A stretch of 64,000 nucleotides of DNA from Pyropia yezoensis (taxonomy: Eukaryota > Rhodophyta > Bangiophyceae > Bangiales > Bangiaceae), in NCBI GenBank assembly GCA_009829735.1, contig CM020619.1, forward strand, positions 27,554,063 through 27,618,062, given 5' to 3'. A program made the translations under genes and the position numbers. Shown piece by piece: positions 54,030 to 64,000 of this stretch; within the stretch, counting starts at the first letter, position 1, and each line of letters begins with the position of its first letter. Under the pieces are notes generated by a model. The model ran no database searches. It was not told the DNA's origin and was given only the letters and a program-made list of their open reading frames with translations.

Positions 54030-55300
54030 CACAGCACCGCGCCTCAAGCGCCACCTCTCTCCGCCACCAGCAGCCGTTCCGCCGCACACTGCCGCCGCCG
54101 GCTACCACCAACGGCAGCACAAGCTCCCAACGAGCTGCACAACGCCGCCAGTGCACATTCCCCCCAGGTAGAAGACATCCCGCACCCCCCCGCCAGCACT
54201 CGTCCTCCACCAGCAGGCGCCCCTCTCCCCCGCCAGCAGCCAAGCCCCAACAGAGCAGCCGCCACTATCTGCCAGCGCCCACCTCCCCCCTCCATCCGCC
54301 GCCCCGCCCCTACTAGCAGCCCTCCGCCCACCGCGCCACCAACAGCTGCCCCCAATAGCAGGCGCCTCGTGCCCCCGTCATCGGCCGCCTCCACGCACAG
54401 AATCCCCACCCCCACCAACAGCCGCCGCCACCCCCCAGGAGCCCCGCCCCCGCCAGCAACCCGCCCACCCCAACCAGCAGTTGCCTCCCCCCCGACAGAG
54501 TGCCGCCGCACCCCCGCGTCAGCAGCCACGCTGCCCCCCCCAAGTGGCTGCGCCTCACCCGCCCGCTGCAGCCCCGCCCCCGCCAGCAGACGCCCCACTC
54601 CCGCCAGCAGCCGCCGCCCCCCCGCCAGCAGCCGCCAGCGACGGCCCCGCTCCCCCACCAGCAGCGGCCCCGCCCCACCACCAGCAGCCGCCCCGCCCCT
54701 CCACCAGCAGCGGCCCCGCCGCCCCCCCCCCCCGACGGCCGCGCCGCTTCCCTCACAGCGGCCGCCGCCCCTCCACGCTGGTAGCCGCTCCGCCTCTCCG
54801 ATGGCAGCTGCCCCGCCCCCGTCAGCTGGCGGTCGCGTCGCCCCCCCCAGCCGCCACGGCTCTTCGCCAGCCGCTAACCCACCGGCTCCCCTCAGCGTCC
54901 TTGCCGCCCCCCGCCCAGCGGCCGCCGCCCCCGCGCTAGCAGTCGCCCCGCCTCTCCGCCAGCAGGCGCAGTGCTGCCTCCACCCATGGCCCGCCGCAGC
55001 AGCGGCCCAACCTCCCCGCGAGCTGCCGCGCCGTCACGCCGCCAGCAGCGGCGCCGCCCACCCCCCCAGAGGCTGCGGCGCCCCCGCCAGCTGCAGCCCC
55101 GCCAGCGCCAGCAACCGCCGCGGCCCGGCAAGCAGCCACAGCCCCCCCAACAACAGCCACTCCACTGGCGCCAGGAGCGGACCCCGCCTCTGGAGCCCAC
55201 CCCCTGCTCCCACCTGCCGCCCCCCCCGGCAAGCAGACCTCCCGCCCCGGTGGCGGTCGGCCCCTCTGCAGGTCTCTTGCGGCCTGTCGACGCCCGCCCG
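54030..55300. repeat. Degenerate CCGCCAGCAGCCGCC-type minisatellite
   Basis: Imperfect repeats of CGCCAGCAGC, CCACCAGCAGCGGCCCCGCC and related blocks fill the stretch, most dense at 54400-54720. The spacing is irregular. Both strands stay open in several frames and would encode Pro/Ala or Leu/Ala/Gly-rich runs. I judge these frames to be by-products of the repeat. Confidence 0.65.
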
Positions 55301-55472
55301 CCCCCGGTTACTGGCGGCCTCTCCCCCGGGTGCTAATCACGCTGGCATGTGGTGGGATGGCCGCCGCAGCCGCCACGGTGGCCGTCGCCGGCGGGCCGGG
55401 GTGGTCACCCACCGCGAGCGCCGCGGCGGCGCTGCTTCCAGCAAGGTGCGGCATTAGCGCTACAGCCGCCGC

Positions 55473-55504
<32 letters not shown>

Positions 55505-57346
55505 GCGTGGCCGCCACCCGGCCGGCGGGACCGCCTCCGCTGGCGTCGCCAACAGCCGCCAAGGCAGGGACGTGACCACCCCCTACGGGGCGCTGCGGGC
55601 AGGTGGTGGCGCCGTCGCCGCTGCCGCTGACGCCGGCCACCCCGCCCGCGCCCCCCATTCCACGACCACCGGGGGGGTGGCGACTCCGTCCCGCCACCGC
55701 TTCCCCCCCGAACCTTCAAGGCCGTCACCGACCTCTAAATTTAGTCTCGCCGCCCAAACGCCGCCGCCGCTGCTCCGCTCCCTCACCCAAACGCTCTTCA
55801 CGTCGTCTCGACCTTGCCGCCCCCGCTCGCCCGGGCAACGGGTGGCAAGCGGTACTGTGGGGGGGTGGGCGTCAGCTGTTGCCTGCGCGTGCCTCTGCTT
55901 TAGTGCCGCTGCAGGCGGGGGTTGGACGGTGGGGGGCGGGAGGTGGGGCATGGTGCGGTGTGGCTGCTCTATGTCTTTTGTCTGAGCGCTCTTGGTGGGC
56001 CGCGGCGGGGGCTCGCGTGCTGCTCGTGGCCATCCACTGCCGACCAAGAGGCACACACACACACGCACACACACACACACATGCACACACGGACGCACTC
56101 TCACGCACCCTCACCCACCCGCCTGCCCGCCTACCCGCCTACACCCCCACCTGCCCATCACTACCAACCCCCACGCCCTTCCATGGCACCCACCCCGCCA
56201 GTGGGGCGCGCCGCTCGCCGGTGCTGCGGGAGCTGGGCGTTCCGCCGGTGGCGCTGCGCCTGGGTGGGCCCGTATGATTGCCGGGCACGGCGGGGAGCGC
56301 CGCCCACGGTGCGCAAGCTGCGGCGGCCTGCTGTGAGGAGAGTGGGGGGGAAGGGGGGTGGGGCGGGTGGTGGTACGGGCGGGGTGGGTGCCGGTGGGGG
56401 GGAGGGGAGTTCGCGACGCGTCAATCTGGCCCGTAAAATTCCCGCCGACCTCACTCCACGGCACCAAGGGGGGGTTGGGGAGGAGGAGAGAGGGGCCTGA
56501 AGAGGGGGCGGGGGGAGACGCCGAGTGTGGTGGTGCTGCGCCTGGGGCGGGGGACCCCAGTCCTGCCTGGCCCATCGACGGGGGGGCCGCCCACTCCTCA
56601 GTGTCTTGCTCCCCCCCACCCCCACTATGTCTCACCACAGGCTTGGAGCGTACACATATCTACAGTATGTAGGTCTAGCGCTAAGCAAGCAGGGCAAACG
56701 TTGTGCACGCTGGCGCGCGCTCTGAAGGAGAGGCAGCGCTCCATCAAACGTCGAAACGGCACGCCCAAACAAGAACCTGCCTCCGGTGCGCCCGCAAACC
56801 TGCTGAGGGCGGGCATGGGGGGAAAGGGGAGGAGCCGCCCCAGCGCGCGGGCAGCGGCTCTCGGCAGGAGACGCTCCCCTCGGTGGCGAGTGCGGCCGCG
56901 GCGCCCCGTCGCTGCCGTGAGAACTCAACCCCCGCGGGTCTTCGACGTATGGCCGGTGAGTACCCCCCCCATGACGTGGAGGAGCGCGAGAAAAAAGCAT
57001 ACGTGAAGTAGATGGACCCAGCCTGGGCTGCTTACCACTCTGGGGTCAGGGCCCGTCGAGGTGCGCACTACAGTATAGCGTGGGGACCCCCACATCCGCC
57101 CGCTGCGCGGAGCAACCCCGCGGGCCGCACCGGCCCACGAGAGCGCCCAAGCGCGTGGCATGGTCACGGGACCCCATCGCTACCCAGTATGCGCATGACA
57201 CGCCCACCCAATGGCCTACCCCACCGACCTCTTCCCCTCATCCGCCCCCGCTTGCCCCTCTCCATCCTTCCGGCCCACTCCCCCCCGCCCATGCGGCGCA
57301 CGCACGACACCTCCCCTCCCCGCCCCCCCCTCCTCCCCCCCCCGTC
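55301..57346. other. GC-rich intergenic region, no gene seen
   Basis: No frame shows domain-like sequence. A CA microsatellite lies at 56050. The last 350 bases are the 3' flank of the SANT-domain gene. Confidence 0.4.
56050..56089. repeat. CA dinucleotide microsatellite
   Basis: A run of CA repeats with one interruption by CG and a TG near its end, then further CACACA pieces up to about 56100. Confidence 0.95.
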
Positions 57347-58658
57347 TTACACGTGCGGTGGCTCCAAGAACCGCTGGTGCGCGTCGCGCAGCCGCGCGTC
57401 GCGCTTCTTCAGCACGCTCAGCCGAGTGATGACCGCGTTCTTGGACCGCCGCTTGCGCAGCAGCCCCACCACCCGGCCCAGCCGCCCCCAGCCGTGGCGC
57501 ACGACCGCGGCGGTGAGCTCCTCATCGTCAGCGTCGGTCCACGGCAGCCGCTGGGCCGGCCGCGCCGTCTCCCGCCGCCGCGCATACGCGACGCGCACGT
57601 CATCGTGGGCGGCGCGGAGGCTGTTGGCCAGCCCGCGGAGGCTGAGGATGGACCGCCGGGAGGGGAGACGCGCGGCGATGGCGTCAAAGCGGCCCCAGCC
57701 GAGCTCCACCAGCAGCGACCGCACGAGCGCGCGCTCGGCGAGCGAGTAGGGCCGCCGCGTCGGCCGCGCGGGCGCGGCATCGTCCTCATCGTTGGCTTCT
57801 TCAGCAGCGCCGGCCGCGTCGGCCGCGTCGGCGTCGTCCCCAGAGACGCGGCCGGGGGGGGCGCCCCCGTGAGGGACGAGCGCCCCGCCGTCCATGTCGC
57901 TGTCAACGGCGGCTGTCCCCACGGGGGACTCCTCTCCGGGCGGCGCGTCGGGGGAGTCCCGCCCGCGGCTGACGCGGTCGTGGCCGTCGCCCCACCGTCC
58001 GTGGGGCGGGGGAACAGCGGCGGCGGCGCCGCCCCCGGCCTGTCTGGCGGGCTGGCTCCCCCACCCGCCTAACGGTGGCGGTGTGAGGGCCAGTCCGCCG
58101 CTGCCGGCGGCGGCGGCGCCACCACCGCCGCAGGGGGAGCACAAGGTCTGCCGCTCCCCCACCCGCGGACGCTTGGCGCGCCCGCCGTCGCCGCCGCCGC
58201 CACCTCGCGTGGCGACGCGGGGGGGGGCGCACCGCACGCCGCCGCCCCAGGCCGCCGCCACGCCCGGCGGGGGTGGTGGCCCAAAGCCCACGGCGGGCAG
58301 CCGCGTCAGGGGCCGCGGTGCCCCAGCCGTCGCTGCTGCTGCTGCTGCCGCCGCTGCCGCCGCCTCGCCGCCATCCACACCGGCAAGGAGGTCCGCCACG
58401 GGCGGCAGCCGCAGGGGATGGTCGGCCGCACGCCGCGGTGGGGGTGGCGCGGCGCCCACCGCGTGCGGCGGCGGCGGCGGCGGCGGTAGCCAGTCGCCTG
58501 GAGGGCGGTCACGGGGTGGCGCGGCGGGGAGAGTGGCCGGGGGGGAGCCCCCCGCTGAGGGGGGCTTCCCTTCCCCAACGCGCGACAGGGAGGAGGAGGA
58601 GGACGGCACGCCTCCGCCGCCACCACCACCACCGCCGCCGTGCCCACCGCCGCCGTGC

Positions 58659-58689
<31 letters not shown>

Positions 58690-59203
58690 CGCCGCCGCCA
58701 GCACCGTCGTGGCCGCCGCCGCTGGCCACAGGGGACACTGGCGGCCATGGGAGGTGGGGGTGGGGAGGGAGGTGCGGCCGTCGTAGAGAGGGGCCCCCCG
58801 CCAAATGGCGGGCCGGCTGGCGGTAGCACCCGGCCGCGGTGAGCGTGCCGGCGGCGGCAGCAGCATCCGCGGCGGCGGTGTCGTCTTTGGCAGTGGCGGC
58901 AGCGGTGGGGGCGGCGGTGGCGGTGGCGGTGGCGGTGGCGGTGGCGGTGGCGGTGGCGGTGGCGGTGGCGGTGGCGCTCGCCGCGTCAGCGGCCGGCGGC
59001 AGCCACCGCCGCGGCTGCGCGTGCGTCTGGCACACGAGGCGGGCGGGCGGCGGTGGCGGGGGCGGGAGCGGCGCGCCGCCCGCCGGCGACCGCGGCGGCG
59101 GGGACGCTTCGGCCAGGTGCACCGCCGTGACGGCCCAGCCGTGGTGGGCCATGGTCGCCTCAAACGCCGCGACGGCCGCCTCGACGGCGGGGCTCACGTC
59201 CAT
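57347..59203 (-). CDS. Protein with two C-terminal SANT/Myb-like repeats
   Basis: The frame from the ATG at 59203 encodes 618 residues without an intron. The start MDVSPAVEAAVAAFEATMAH is a plausible helix. The middle is low-complexity: an Ala-Thr dipeptide run, Gly runs with His, and Pro-rich stretches. A RAKRPRVGERQ basic patch could be a nuclear signal. An acidic stretch (about 440-470, GDDADAADAA...NDEDD) precedes two helical repeats. The first (about 484-530) includes YSLAERALVRSLLVELGWGR and RLPSRRSILSLRGL. The second (about 550-600) includes PWTDADDEELTAAVVRHGWG and resembles Myb/SANT with W..D...L...V...G.G.W/L spacing. It is probably a nuclear DNA- or chromatin-binding protein; the target is unknown. 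Confidence 0.7.
58914..58974. repeat. GGTGGC hexanucleotide microsatellite inside the SANT-protein gene
   Basis: About ten near-perfect copies of GGTGGC are present. On the coding strand they encode alternating Thr and Ala, so length changes keep the reading frame. Confidence 0.95.
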
Positions 59204-60141
59204 GACTGGGACCGTGGAGGGTGGCGGGTGACGGGGTGGGGCTCGGGGGCGGTCGATTCTTCTCTGGGGGGGGAGCGTGAAGCGGGCGAGGGGAAGGGGG
59301 GGGGGAAGGGGGGGGGGGGGGGGGGGGGATGGAGAAGTGGGGGGGAGGGGGGGCCGGAGGGGGGCGAGGGACGAGGTAAGAGGTGGCATGCAGCGGGAGG
59401 GGGAGCAGGACTGAAGGACAGACGGCCAGACGCTGGGCAAACAGCGCCCACAGAGAGGGCGGCGCGCCTGGGGAGAGGACGACCGCCCGCAGACCGGGCG
59501 GCGGGAGGAACCCGCGGCGTCCGACGCCGCCCCTCCCGCCCCTCCCCCCCCCCCGCCAGCTGCGCTGCTGCGGGCGGGGGTGGCGGGTCCCCTCCCTGCT
59601 GGCAGCAGCTGGACGCAACGGCCGGCCCGCTTGACAAGGGTGGGGAAACCGCCCCCCCCCCCCCGCACTGGGGTCCGTTGGGTTGTGGCCCGCCACGCGG
59701 CCTACACGGGCGCGGCGGGGGATACCCTGCCAGCGCACGCTCCCGCCCGTGCCAGCCTAGCAAGCGGAAGCGGTGGCTGCAACATGGGCGCTGGCCGCCG
59801 GGAGAGGGGAGGGGGGGCAGAAGCGAGCGTGCATGTACAGGACATACATCGTTGGTGGCGCAGTGGCAGCCACGGCGGCGGCGTGCCGCCACCACTCCGT
59901 CATCTGGTCGACACCCCATCGGGGGGACGCGGGGGTCGATGTGGGCGGCGGCGTCAACATTGCCTCGCGTAGTGACGGTGCAAGGGGGCGGTGGCGGGGA
60001 TGGAGCTGGCGCTGGCGGCGGCGCGGCGGCGACGGCACCGGTGTGGACGGCGGGTAGAGGGGGATGCGGCGGGGCCGCAACCTTCCCCCCCCGCCCCCTC
60101 CGCCCCCCCCGCCCCCCCTCACACCGCCCATCTGCACAAGG
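59204..60141. other. Upstream of the SANT-protein gene and 3' flank of the next gene
   Basis: No supportable gene. A run of G at about 59298-59330 and other homopolymers make frames here unreliable. Confidence 0.4.
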
Positions 60142-61302
60142 TCAGCAGGCGGGCGCGGAGAGGGCAGAGTTTGGTGTCCCCCGCCCCCCCCTCCGACCTT
60201 GTCTCCCCACCCCCGCTCCCCCCCCCAGCCATGCGGGTGGTGGCATGCCGGCACCACCCCCGTCATCCACCCCCCGCCCCACACGGGGGCGCAGGGATGG
60301 CGGTGGCGGCGGCGGCGGCGGTGGCGACCATGCCAGCGGTGGTGGCAGTGACGGGGTGGCGCTGCTGCGCTGTTCCAGGCGGCTGTTCCAGGCTGCTGGT
60401 GCTGGCGTTGGCGCACGCGCCGGCGCACGCGCTCGCGCTGGCGCGGGTACAGCCCCCCGCGGCTTGAGCGCGCGCTTGGCGCGCGCCCGCCGCTCATTGG
60501 CGCGTGCCGCCGCCTCGCGGTTGCGGAGGATACGCTCCCGCGCGGCATCATCGGCAACGGCCGATAGGTCCACCCGCCGCCGCCGCCGCCGCGCGTGTCG
60601 GCCCTGCCAGGCGGCAGCGGCGGCGGCTGCGTCGTCGCCGTCGACGCCAACGGGGGGCGGCGGCAGCAGCGCCATCGGGCGCCGCGCCAGCGGACCGCCC
60701 GTGCCGACGCCTGTCACTAGGGCGGTGGCGGCCGTCACAGCCACGGCCGCGCCGAGCCGGCGGCCGTCGGCGGGAGTGCCCCAGCCGGCAACCACCATCA
60801 TAGACACAATGGGCGTGGGAGGAATTGGCGGCGCAGGCCACCGACCTTCCGCCTCGCGTGCACCCGCCCCCACCACCAGCTCCCCCGTTGGCACGGCGGT
60901 GCTCGCGCCAAAGACTCCCCCGCGGTGGGCGACGAGCGCCGCCAGCGACGGCGGTGACGGCGTCCGTGCGCGCACAGACACGGTGCCGCCACGGCCACTG
61001 TCGTCGCCTCCACCACCGCTGCCGCCGCCGCCCAAGTTGGGCGCCTCCCGCACGTACCCCCCATACGCGGTGGCGGGCTCAAACACCGTCACGTCCCCGC
61101 CAGGCACCCCCGCGCGGACCACCCAAAACTCCGAGACCGTCACGTCCCGTCCGCTGGGGTTGTTGCCCCCACAGCCACCGCCACCACCACCACCGCCGCC
61201 ACCGCCCGCGTCGGCCATCCACTCGACCACCACCTTCCCGCGGTCAGAAGATGGGCCCACCCATAGCGTCTCGCGAGTGGCCGTGTCGACCACCACTCGC
61301 AA
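60142..61302 (-). CDS. bZIP-like basic-region protein without visible zipper, copy 1
   Basis: The frame encodes at least 386 residues, but its 5' end is not fixed: the given start is a TTG and the frame stays open upstream toward 61400, where long G/C runs may hide a frame break or exon boundary. The N-terminal half has strand-like sequence (LWVGPSSDRGKVVVEW, VTVSEFWVVRAGVPGGDVTV). Near residue 255 lies RILRNREAAARANERRARAK, which matches a bZIP basic region except that the position of the invariant Arg (Asn-x7-Arg) holds Asn. No heptad leucines follow; the tail is Pro/Ala/Arg-rich. A poly-basic ARRRRRRVDLS stretch just before it could be a nuclear signal. The neighbour at 62814-63413 has the same change. 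The gene is likely nuclear, but DNA binding is unproven. Confidence 0.55.
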   Translation of the reverse strand: MRVVVDTATRETLWVGPSSDRGKVVVEWMADAGGGGGGGGGGGCGGNNPSGRDVTVSEFWVVRAGVPGGDVTVFEPATAYGGYVREAPNLGGGGSGGGGDDSGRGGTVSVRARTPSPPSLAALVAHRGGVFGASTAVPTGELVVGAGAREAEGRWPAPPIPPTPIVSMMVVAGWGTPADGRRLGAAVAVTAATALVTGVGTGGPLARRPMALLPPPPVGVDGDDAAAAAAAWQGRHARRRRRRVDLSAVADDAARERILRNREAAARANERRARAKRALKPRGAVPAPARARAPARAPTPAPAAWNSRLEQRSSATPSLPPPLAWSPPPPPPPPPSLRPRVGRGVDDGGGAGMPPPAWLGGGAGVGRQGRRGGRGTPNSALSAPAC

Positions 61303-61880
61303 CAGCGTTGGCGAAAACGTGCCTGGCGTGTGGCCCCGGCTGGCGTGCGACGCCGTGCGCCCGCGGGGGGCGCGACGGACCGCGCCGGGGCGGGAGGGGG
61401 GGGGAGGGGGGCCAGGGGGGGGGGGGGGGGGGAGGTCGGGGAGTGGGCCGGCGGCGGCAGCGGAGGAGGGTGGCGGTGGGGGGGGCCTTGACCGCCCCCT
61501 CCCCAGGATGGTTGCGCCCCCAACGTTGTGTTGTGCCCGTCATGCTCGCCATGGGGGGGCGCGTTAAAAGTCCGTTTCTTTTGTATGCCAACAAAGGTGG
61601 CCACCTTATGGGAGCGGTGCCGATGCGAATATTGAAACTACTACCTCCCTACGCACCACCCTGCCCTCTGCTACCCGACGGCACCCAGCCCCCACCCACT
61701 CAGCCCGGTGCGTCCGTCGTGTCGGCCGCCTCGTCCGGCGAGTCCTCCTCCGCCCCCTCGGGCGACTCGTCCTACGCCGCCTCCGGCTCGGTTGAGCCCG
61801 ACGCCACCGCCACGCCCACCGTACCAAACACCGCCGCCACGGCGCCCACCGCCCCCGCCAGTATCCCCGGCTGCGTGTCG
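61303..61880. other. Upstream of the basic-region gene, possible missing 5' exon
   Basis: On the minus strand an ATG region at about 61545-61560 (MASMTGTTQRW) could be the true start of the gene to the left. It would require a frame change, and the 12-20-base G/C runs at about 61395-61430 make this uncertain. Confidence 0.3.
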
Positions 61881-62712
61881 GCAGTGCTCACCCCGGCGGG
61901 AGTGCTACCGCCACACACGCAGTGCTCACCCCGCCGGGAGTGCAACCGCCACATGGGCAGTGCTCACCCCGCCGGGAGTGCTACCGCCACCCAGGCAGTG
62001 CTCACCCCGCCGGGAGTGCTACCGCCACATGGGCAGTGCTCACCCCGGCGGGAGTGCTACCGCCACATGGGCAGTGCTCACCCCGCCGGGAGTGCTACCG
62101 CCACCCAGGCAGAGCTCACCCCGGCGGGAGTGCAACCGCCACACAGGCAGTGCTCACCCCGGCGGGAGTGCTACCGCCACCCAGGCAGTGCTCACCCCGG
62201 CGGGAGTGCTACCGCCACATGGGCAGTGCTCACCCCGCCGGGAGTGCAACCGCCACATGGGCAGTGCTCACCCCGCCGGGAGTGCAACCGCCACATGGGC
62301 AGTGCTCACCCCGGCGGGAGTGCTACCGCCACCCAGGCAGAGCTCACCCCGGCGGGAGTGCAACCGCCACACAGGCAGTGCTCAACCCGGCGGGAGTGCT
62401 ACCGCCACCCAGGCAGTGCTCACCCCGCCGGGAGTGCTACCACCACACAGGCAGTGCTCACCCCGGCGGGAGTGCTACCGCCACCCAGGCAGTGCTCACC
62501 CCGGCGGGAGTGCTACCGCCACCCAGGCAGTGCTCACCCCGCCGGGAGTGCAACCGCCACACAGGCAGTGCTCACCCCGGCGGGAGTGCAACCGCCACAC
62601 AGGCAGTGCTCACCCCGGCGGGAGTGCTACCGCCACCCAGGCAGTGCTCACCCCGCCGGGAGTGCAACCGCCACACAGGCAGTGCTCATCCCGGCGGGAG
62701 TGCTACCGCCAC
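61881..62712. repeat. 38-bp minisatellite, about 22 units
   Basis: The unit is CAGTGCTCACCCCGGCGGGA followed by GTGCTACCGCCACCCAGG, with a measured period of 38 bases. Variants are CCCCGCCGG, GTGCAACC, ACATGGG and ACACAGG. The period is not a multiple of three, so three plus-strand frames stay open and encode the same 38-residue cycle in shifted phase. A poly-C run (about 62716-62740) closes it. Confidence 0.95.
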
Positions 62713-62813
62713 ACGCCCCCCCCCCCCCCCCCCCCCCCCTCCGCCCCGCGCCCCGCCCCACCCGCCCGGCACGCCGCCCCACCCCGCACCCCGGCCACCC
62801 ACCACCCCTGGCC

Positions 62814-63413
62814 TCACTCTGCGGGCTGCCCATCCCCAGAGCCCTCAGAGCCCGCAGCGCCCGCAGCTGCGGCTGCTGCCCGCCTGCGCCGTTCAGCCCG
62901 CCTCATATTGGAGCGCGCAGCAGAAGTGCGATTGCGCTGGATCCGCGTCCACAGCCGCGCTGCGCGTGGGTCGTCAGTGGTGGGCGCCACAATCTCCCAG
63001 GAAGGGCGGCGGCGCCGACCAGTGCTAGCCTTGCCCGAGCTGGGGAAAGCCGAGCTGGCACCCCCGTCGCCGCCCCTGGCACCGCCGTCAACGCCCGAGG
63101 CGGTGCCTGCCACTTGTGGCACCTCGACCGACAGGCCCATCAGACGCCGACGCGTCTCCTCCACAACGTAGACCTCGTACAGCTCGCGTTCCCGCTCAAG
63201 AAAGGCTTCCATGAGAACACAGAGCTGGGCAGGGGGGGGGCGGGGCGGGCGGGTCCCCACCCCCACCGCCGTTGTCATCACCGTTGCCGCCACCGCGACA
63301 GGCGCCAGCACGGCCTCCCCGGCCGCCGCCCCGTCCGTCGCCCCGACCGTCGACCCGTCCGCCGCCGCGTTCGCAGCCGCGTCCGCCGCCGCGTCCGCCG
63401 TTACCATCGCCAT
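62814..63413 (-). CDS. bZIP-like basic-region protein without visible zipper, copy 2
   Basis: The frame from the ATG at 63413 encodes 199 residues. The N-terminal 60 residues are Ala/Thr/Val-rich. A helical charged segment follows (FLERERELYEVYVVEETRRR, about residues 72-95). Near residue 155 lies RIQRNRTSAARSNMRRAERR, a bZIP-like basic region in which the expected Arg after Asn-x7 is again Asn. It ends in Ala/Gly with no leucine heptads, so dimerisation by a zipper is not evident; the earlier charged helix might serve instead. The frame remains open upstream of this ATG to about 63527. It lies just right of the 38-bp minisatellite. Confidence 0.6.
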   Translation of the reverse strand: MAMVTADAAADAAANAAADGSTVGATDGAAAGEAVLAPVAVAATVMTTAVGVGTRPPRPPPAQLCVLMEAFLERERELYEVYVVEETRRRLMGLSVEVPQVAGTASGVDGGARGGDGGASSAFPSSGKASTGRRRRPSWEIVAPTTDDPRAARLWTRIQRNRTSAARSNMRRAERRRRAAAAAAGAAGSEGSGDGQPAE

Positions 63414-63609
63414 TACCGACGGGGGCAGGCCGGTGGGCTTGGTTCCCCGCCGCCACCACCACAGCCGACGAGATCCTTGACCGTGGTCTGCGTGGTGGCA
63501 AGCCCTCTGCCGGCCGCCGCCCGCCACTCGTCAACTCCGGCGCCACCTGCCACTCGTCACCGCCGACGCCGCCCGCCGCCCGCCACCGCCAGAGCAGGGC
63601 GGAAGGGTG

Positions 63610-63965
63610 AGGGGGGGGAGAGGTGAGCACCGGCCCCCCGCCGGCCGCCCGCCACCGTGCAGGTTGTGGCAGGTGGGGGAGAGGCGAGCCCCTGCGGCTC
63701 GCCACCGGCACCGTCGCTTGCCACCGGCCCCACCACCGAGCAGGCAGAGGTTGCGGGGGGCAAGGCAAGTGCGAGGGAGGAGGGGGGAGGGGCGGGGGGG
63801 GGAGAGGTGTGCACCGGCCCCCCGCCGGCCGCTCGCCGCCGTGCAGGTTGTGGCAGGTGGGGGAGAGGCGAGCCCCTGCGGCTCGCCACCGGCACCGTCG
63901 CTTGCCACCGGCACCGCCGGTCGCCACCGGCACCCACCACCGAGCAGGCAGAGGTTGCGGAGGGC
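63610..63965. repeat. Tandem duplication of about 184-204 bp
   Basis: Two copies share CACCGGCCCCCCGCCGG (at 63628 and 63812), GCAGGTTGTGGCAGGTGGGG and GAGCAGGCAGAGGTTGCGG (at 63738 and 63942). The second copy has a 20-bp internal expansion of CGCCGGTCGCCACCGGCACC. It lies upstream of the basic-region gene. Confidence 0.85.
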
Positions 63966-64000
63966 TCTGCGTGGCGGGGGGGTTGGGCGGTGGGGCGATG

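Noticed and set aside
54044-55457. Pro/Ala-rich and Leu/Gly-rich frames on both strands
   Set aside because: They are explained by the degenerate CCGCCAGCAGC repeat; no start context or ordered domain.
61881-62712. CRISPR-like array
   Set aside because: There are no unique spacers; the whole 38-bp unit repeats, and the setting is eukaryotic.
58805-63626. Plus-strand frames of more than 900 codons in the 58.8-63.6 kb region
   Set aside because: They run antisense to better supported genes or through the 38-bp repeat and have Gly/Arg/Pro-biased composition.

Overview
The window is eukaryotic nuclear DNA. It is very GC-rich, the genes have no or few short introns, and one intron splits a cytosolic ribosomal protein gene. 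Long GC-rich minisatellites and a Ty3/gypsy chromovirus occupy much of it. The high GC, the sparse introns and the mix of a GT61 glycosyltransferase, a sterol C5-desaturase and a UBAP2L/GIP1-like protein would suit a red alga of the Porphyra/Pyropia type. That placement is an inference; nothing here proves the taxon.

Layout. 0-2.4 kb: anonymous DNA with one copy of a 123-bp MITE. 2.4-5.5 kb: a two-exon UBA-like, low-complexity protein. 5.7-6.4 kb: a 722-bp foldback element. 6.8-7.9 kb: galactose-1-phosphate uridylyltransferase. 8.3-9.1 kb: a small three-exon gene with a 23-nt micro-exon, converging on a GT61 glycosyltransferase (9.4-11.4 kb, minus). 12.8-16.0 kb: a spliced MULE-like transposase broken at two 12-base homopolymers. 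16.8-23.8 kb: about 76 units of a 91-bp satellite. 23.8-31.9 kb: a chromovirus on the minus strand (gag, a candidate -1 frameshift site, pol with chromodomain) that also carries a long ORF on the opposite strand. It is cut by a 500-N gap, after which the same satellite resumes (32.4-34.2 kb).

34.6-36.1 kb: a P-loop protein with a transit-peptide-like N-terminus. 36.8-40.4 kb: an inverted paralogue of the first UBA-like gene with the same intron position. 41.6-42.5 kb: a bZIP factor. 43.6-44.7 kb: ribosomal protein L11 (uL5). 45.6-48.0 kb: an unresolved minus-strand region with a Cys-rich probable secreted protein. 50.1-51.0 kb: sterol C5-desaturase. 51.4-53.1 kb: the TFIIH p34 (Tfb4) subunit. 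57.3-59.2 kb: a protein with two SANT/Myb-like repeats. 60.1-63.4 kb: two proteins with bZIP-like basic regions but no visible zipper, separated by a 38-bp minisatellite.

The host genes are scattered housekeeping and regulatory loci (sugar metabolism, glycosylation, sterol synthesis, transcription, translation) and do not form a pathway cluster. The most unusual content is the retroelement with its antisense ORF and canonical slippery heptamer, and the 91-bp satellite, whose period is not a multiple of three yet leaves all three minus-strand frames open for kilobases. Six of seven proposed introns begin with exactly GTACGT, which supports the splice models.
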